From Verrucomicrobiaceae bacterium (GTDB lineage: Bacteria > Verrucomicrobiota > Verrucomicrobiia > Verrucomicrobiales > Verrucomicrobiaceae): a stretch of 64,000 nt of DNA. The notes below the pieces were generated by a model that was not told where the DNA came from, did no database searches, and saw only the letters and a program-made list of their open reading frames with translations. Location: positions 29,908-93,907 of the forward strand of contig JAIXSY010000057.1 of assembly GCA_027484445.1 (NCBI GenBank), given 5' to 3'. This document shows positions 63,501 through 64,000 of this stretch, piece after piece (the first letter of the stretch is position 1; the number at the start of each line of letters is the position of its first letter). A program made the position numbers and the translations under genes.

Positions 63501-64000
63501 GGCGGGGCGGCGTGGATGGGCTGGCCGCCCAGGTAGCGCCCGATGTCCTCCGCGAGGCTGATGGCGGTGTCGTAGCGGCGGGCGCGGTCTTTTTCCAGCG
63601 CCTTCATGACCAGCCAGTCCAGCTCTCCACGCACCTGTTTGATCAGTGCTTCCTCTGAGGTGGCACGAGAGACAGCGAGGGTCCGCAGATTTCGCAGATG
63701 ACGCAGATGGTTTTGATTTTCTGAATCTGGGAGTGGGGCGGGGATCGGGGAATCTGCGTCATCTTGAAATCTGCGGATGAGGCTCTGGAGGCGTGTGCTG
63801 GGCTTGGGCGTGTCCTGCTCTTTGATGATTCTCGCGATCTCGTGTAGCGCGGCTTGGCGGAGCGTGGCAGCCTCCACAGGCGTGTCGCCGGTGAGCAGCT
63901 CGTAGAGCAGGATGCCGAGGGCATAGACATCGCTGCGGGTGTCGATGTCCAGGCTGCCCTCTGCCTGCTCGGGGCTCATGTACTGCGGCGTGCCGATGAA
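60530..64000 (-). CDS. Ser/Thr protein kinase with propeller and helical C-terminal region (5' end outside window)
   Basis: The window holds 1156 residues, and the frame runs off the right edge at the APE region of a Hanks-type kinase (FIGTPQYMSPEQAEG). The remaining catalytic C-lobe has DTRSDVYALGILLYELLTG and ELDWLVMKALEKDRARRYDT, the pattern of PVC kinases. A membrane helix follows (HAVTAAAAVLTLMTAGILG), then an Ala/Glu coiled coil and a WD40-like propeller with strands such as NNVCFTPNGRHLFVLG. A helical, TPR-like end completes it. The N-lobe and active Asp are not visible. The kinase/coiled-coil part is far more GC-rich than the propeller part. A palindromic insert interrupts the C-lobe in frame. 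It may work with the nearby ECF factor; this is inferred. Confidence 0.85.
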   Translation of the reverse strand, partial: FIGTPQYMSPEQAEGSLDIDTRSDVYALGILLYELLTGDTPVEAATLRQAALHEIARIIKEQDTPKPSTRLQSLIRRFQDDADSPIPAPLPDSENQNHLRHLRNLRTLAVSRATSEEALIKQVRGELDWLVMKALEKDRARRYDTAISLAEDIGRYLGGQPIHAAPPSNAYRVRKFIRQHRHAVTAAAAVLTLMTAGILGTSWGLVREKAAKEEATHQAKIAEQERTRAEAEKAEADQQRLTAETAKTTAEREREAAELESYIGNLAAAQAALTAHDYPGARARLAVCPERLRGWEWRFLSERAKSVLSFIDLHLWPLHFTPDGKAILVWDTLEQCLRLLDHEGRRIGPDLKIDHPITVSSNNVCFTPNGRHLFVLGRFGQAYIFAVETGKLVTRISIRNGDELKVHDWPRNSRPLASSDGKWLAVDTLPRLYRMDGSYVKLATSVGPVISGLEFLPQSDLVLTFHQNTAQLWKTSGEPVGSPMLHDGLITDWECSENGQRILIETENEAQRWDATGRPIGPRISLKGSDDLVSISPDGNFVVRYVGQSKVWSAWSSHGEALDAKLLPQGKDCPSAILFSTDSRYIYIGSPWELVAWNLDEHGESSSKPSTQFRFSKRFTLLNDTPGIITTIPNDSRRILVASDCVSLLNPNGEACADSLWFGENTKILERVRLSGDGDTAFISPTRFTNVDESRHSGYPSFKLGYPVISLKDFGGAVSLLDYQWQSLPEERLNLDVSSRLGERPETRRKFKVEIVRNNPALAACRVTVLNPSGGVVTQLDSLETIVDARMHPDGSRLFGVTSKHLVIWALPGKRELVRIALLETVKNLQISDDGTRLGIQFAGSYKAQIWDTRSATERQKYYEVRSYAGQNARLEADRLMQGDVPLHDLIDSVLADNKRSALDKFVLLPLLHTKLSGIQNRAEDLLKVWQFRLMAEPQLIEKLRKEGVLASRREQEALENARAEFKTKADEEALEDCWDLLTQAHRQSDDPFETVWLSKTDALAESAACLKLLEPSISRLPLAKLCQAQYAYRLNASASNKQSLHDTIEQVGEAGIDLWSRLAVVHAEEGRFEDARHCLNRLIPNDESSVYAEHSSDPSASKTNKIYLIRNSTGHMIEAPDDYQPKGYPKCLSAKAWSAVQQTLEILKKAKSGKP
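63682..63777. repeat. Palindromic element inserted in frame in the kinase gene
   Basis: A 27-base left arm (63682-63708) and a 26-base right arm (63752-63777) are inverted copies of each other. They begin TCCGCAGATTTC and end GATGACGCAGAT, with one indel and one mismatch between the arms. The 96-base element is a multiple of three and is translated in frame as part of the kinase C-lobe. Similar ATCTGCG-rich repeats occur in many genomes; no second copy was seen in this window. Confidence 0.7.

Overview
The window comes from a member of the Verrucomicrobia, most likely Verrucomicrobiaceae or a Prosthecobacter-like relative; this is an inference from gene content. The evidence is DUF1501 and DUF1800 secreted proteins, a type II secretion or pilus-like L-M-C-D gene set, large Ser/Thr kinases with WD40-type propellers near an ECF sigma factor, a coproheme decarboxylase in an otherwise diderm-looking gene set, and few clear Shine-Dalgarno sequences. 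No rRNA, tRNA, CRISPR array or insertion sequence was found.

Layout. 1-3.2 kb: the start of a sugar-nucleotide epimerase (cut by the window), a transglutaminase, a glutaredoxin and a phospholipase-D/cardiolipin-synthase-like lipoprotein. 3.2-11 kb: a co-directional minus-strand housekeeping block, hemQ-thiG-ftsH-unknown-LysM protein-accA-xseA. 11.2-12.3 kb: gap with a promoter and a strong terminator. 12.3-22.6 kb: a lone DUF1501 gene downstream of an exopolysaccharide operon (deacetylase, glycosyltransferase, DUF4091, GNAT, glycosyltransferase, Wzc-like). Five of its genes are joined by four consecutive 4-base ATGA overlaps, and its Wzc-like protein appears to have lost kinase residues. 22.8-25.4 kb: a small membrane protein and a topoisomerase IV A subunit. 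25.4-30.6 kb: secretin and GspC/M/L-like inner-membrane partners. 31-37.9 kb: a glycosyltransferase, a LysR regulator, a class V aminotransferase, a CehA/McbA-type PHP hydrolase and a membrane-anchored pseudopilin-like protein.

38-49 kb holds a DUF1800/DUF1501 pair. The DUF1800 protein has 3040 residues, and a Calx-beta-like repeat array of about 1700 residues sits inside its DUF1800 domain, splitting it in two. 49-52 kb is an accessory pocket: a 58-codon ORF, an OLD/SMC-like ATPase coupled by ATGA to a small Toprim-like gene with an in-frame amber codon, three tandem hairpins and a beta-propeller protein. The ATPase/Toprim pair resembles a split OLD-type defence system and is the best candidate for an undescribed system here. 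52.1-56.9 kb: acnA and nadE. 57-58.4 kb: a second, zinc-ribbon-containing transglutaminase. 58.6-64 kb: an antitoxin-like protein, a PIN toxin and an ECF sigma factor, all joined by ATGA overlaps, followed by an orphan antitoxin-like gene and a large Ser/Thr kinase cut by the window end. A 96-bp palindromic element lies in frame inside the kinase gene.

All calls rest on reading the sequence and remembered family motifs; no database search was possible.
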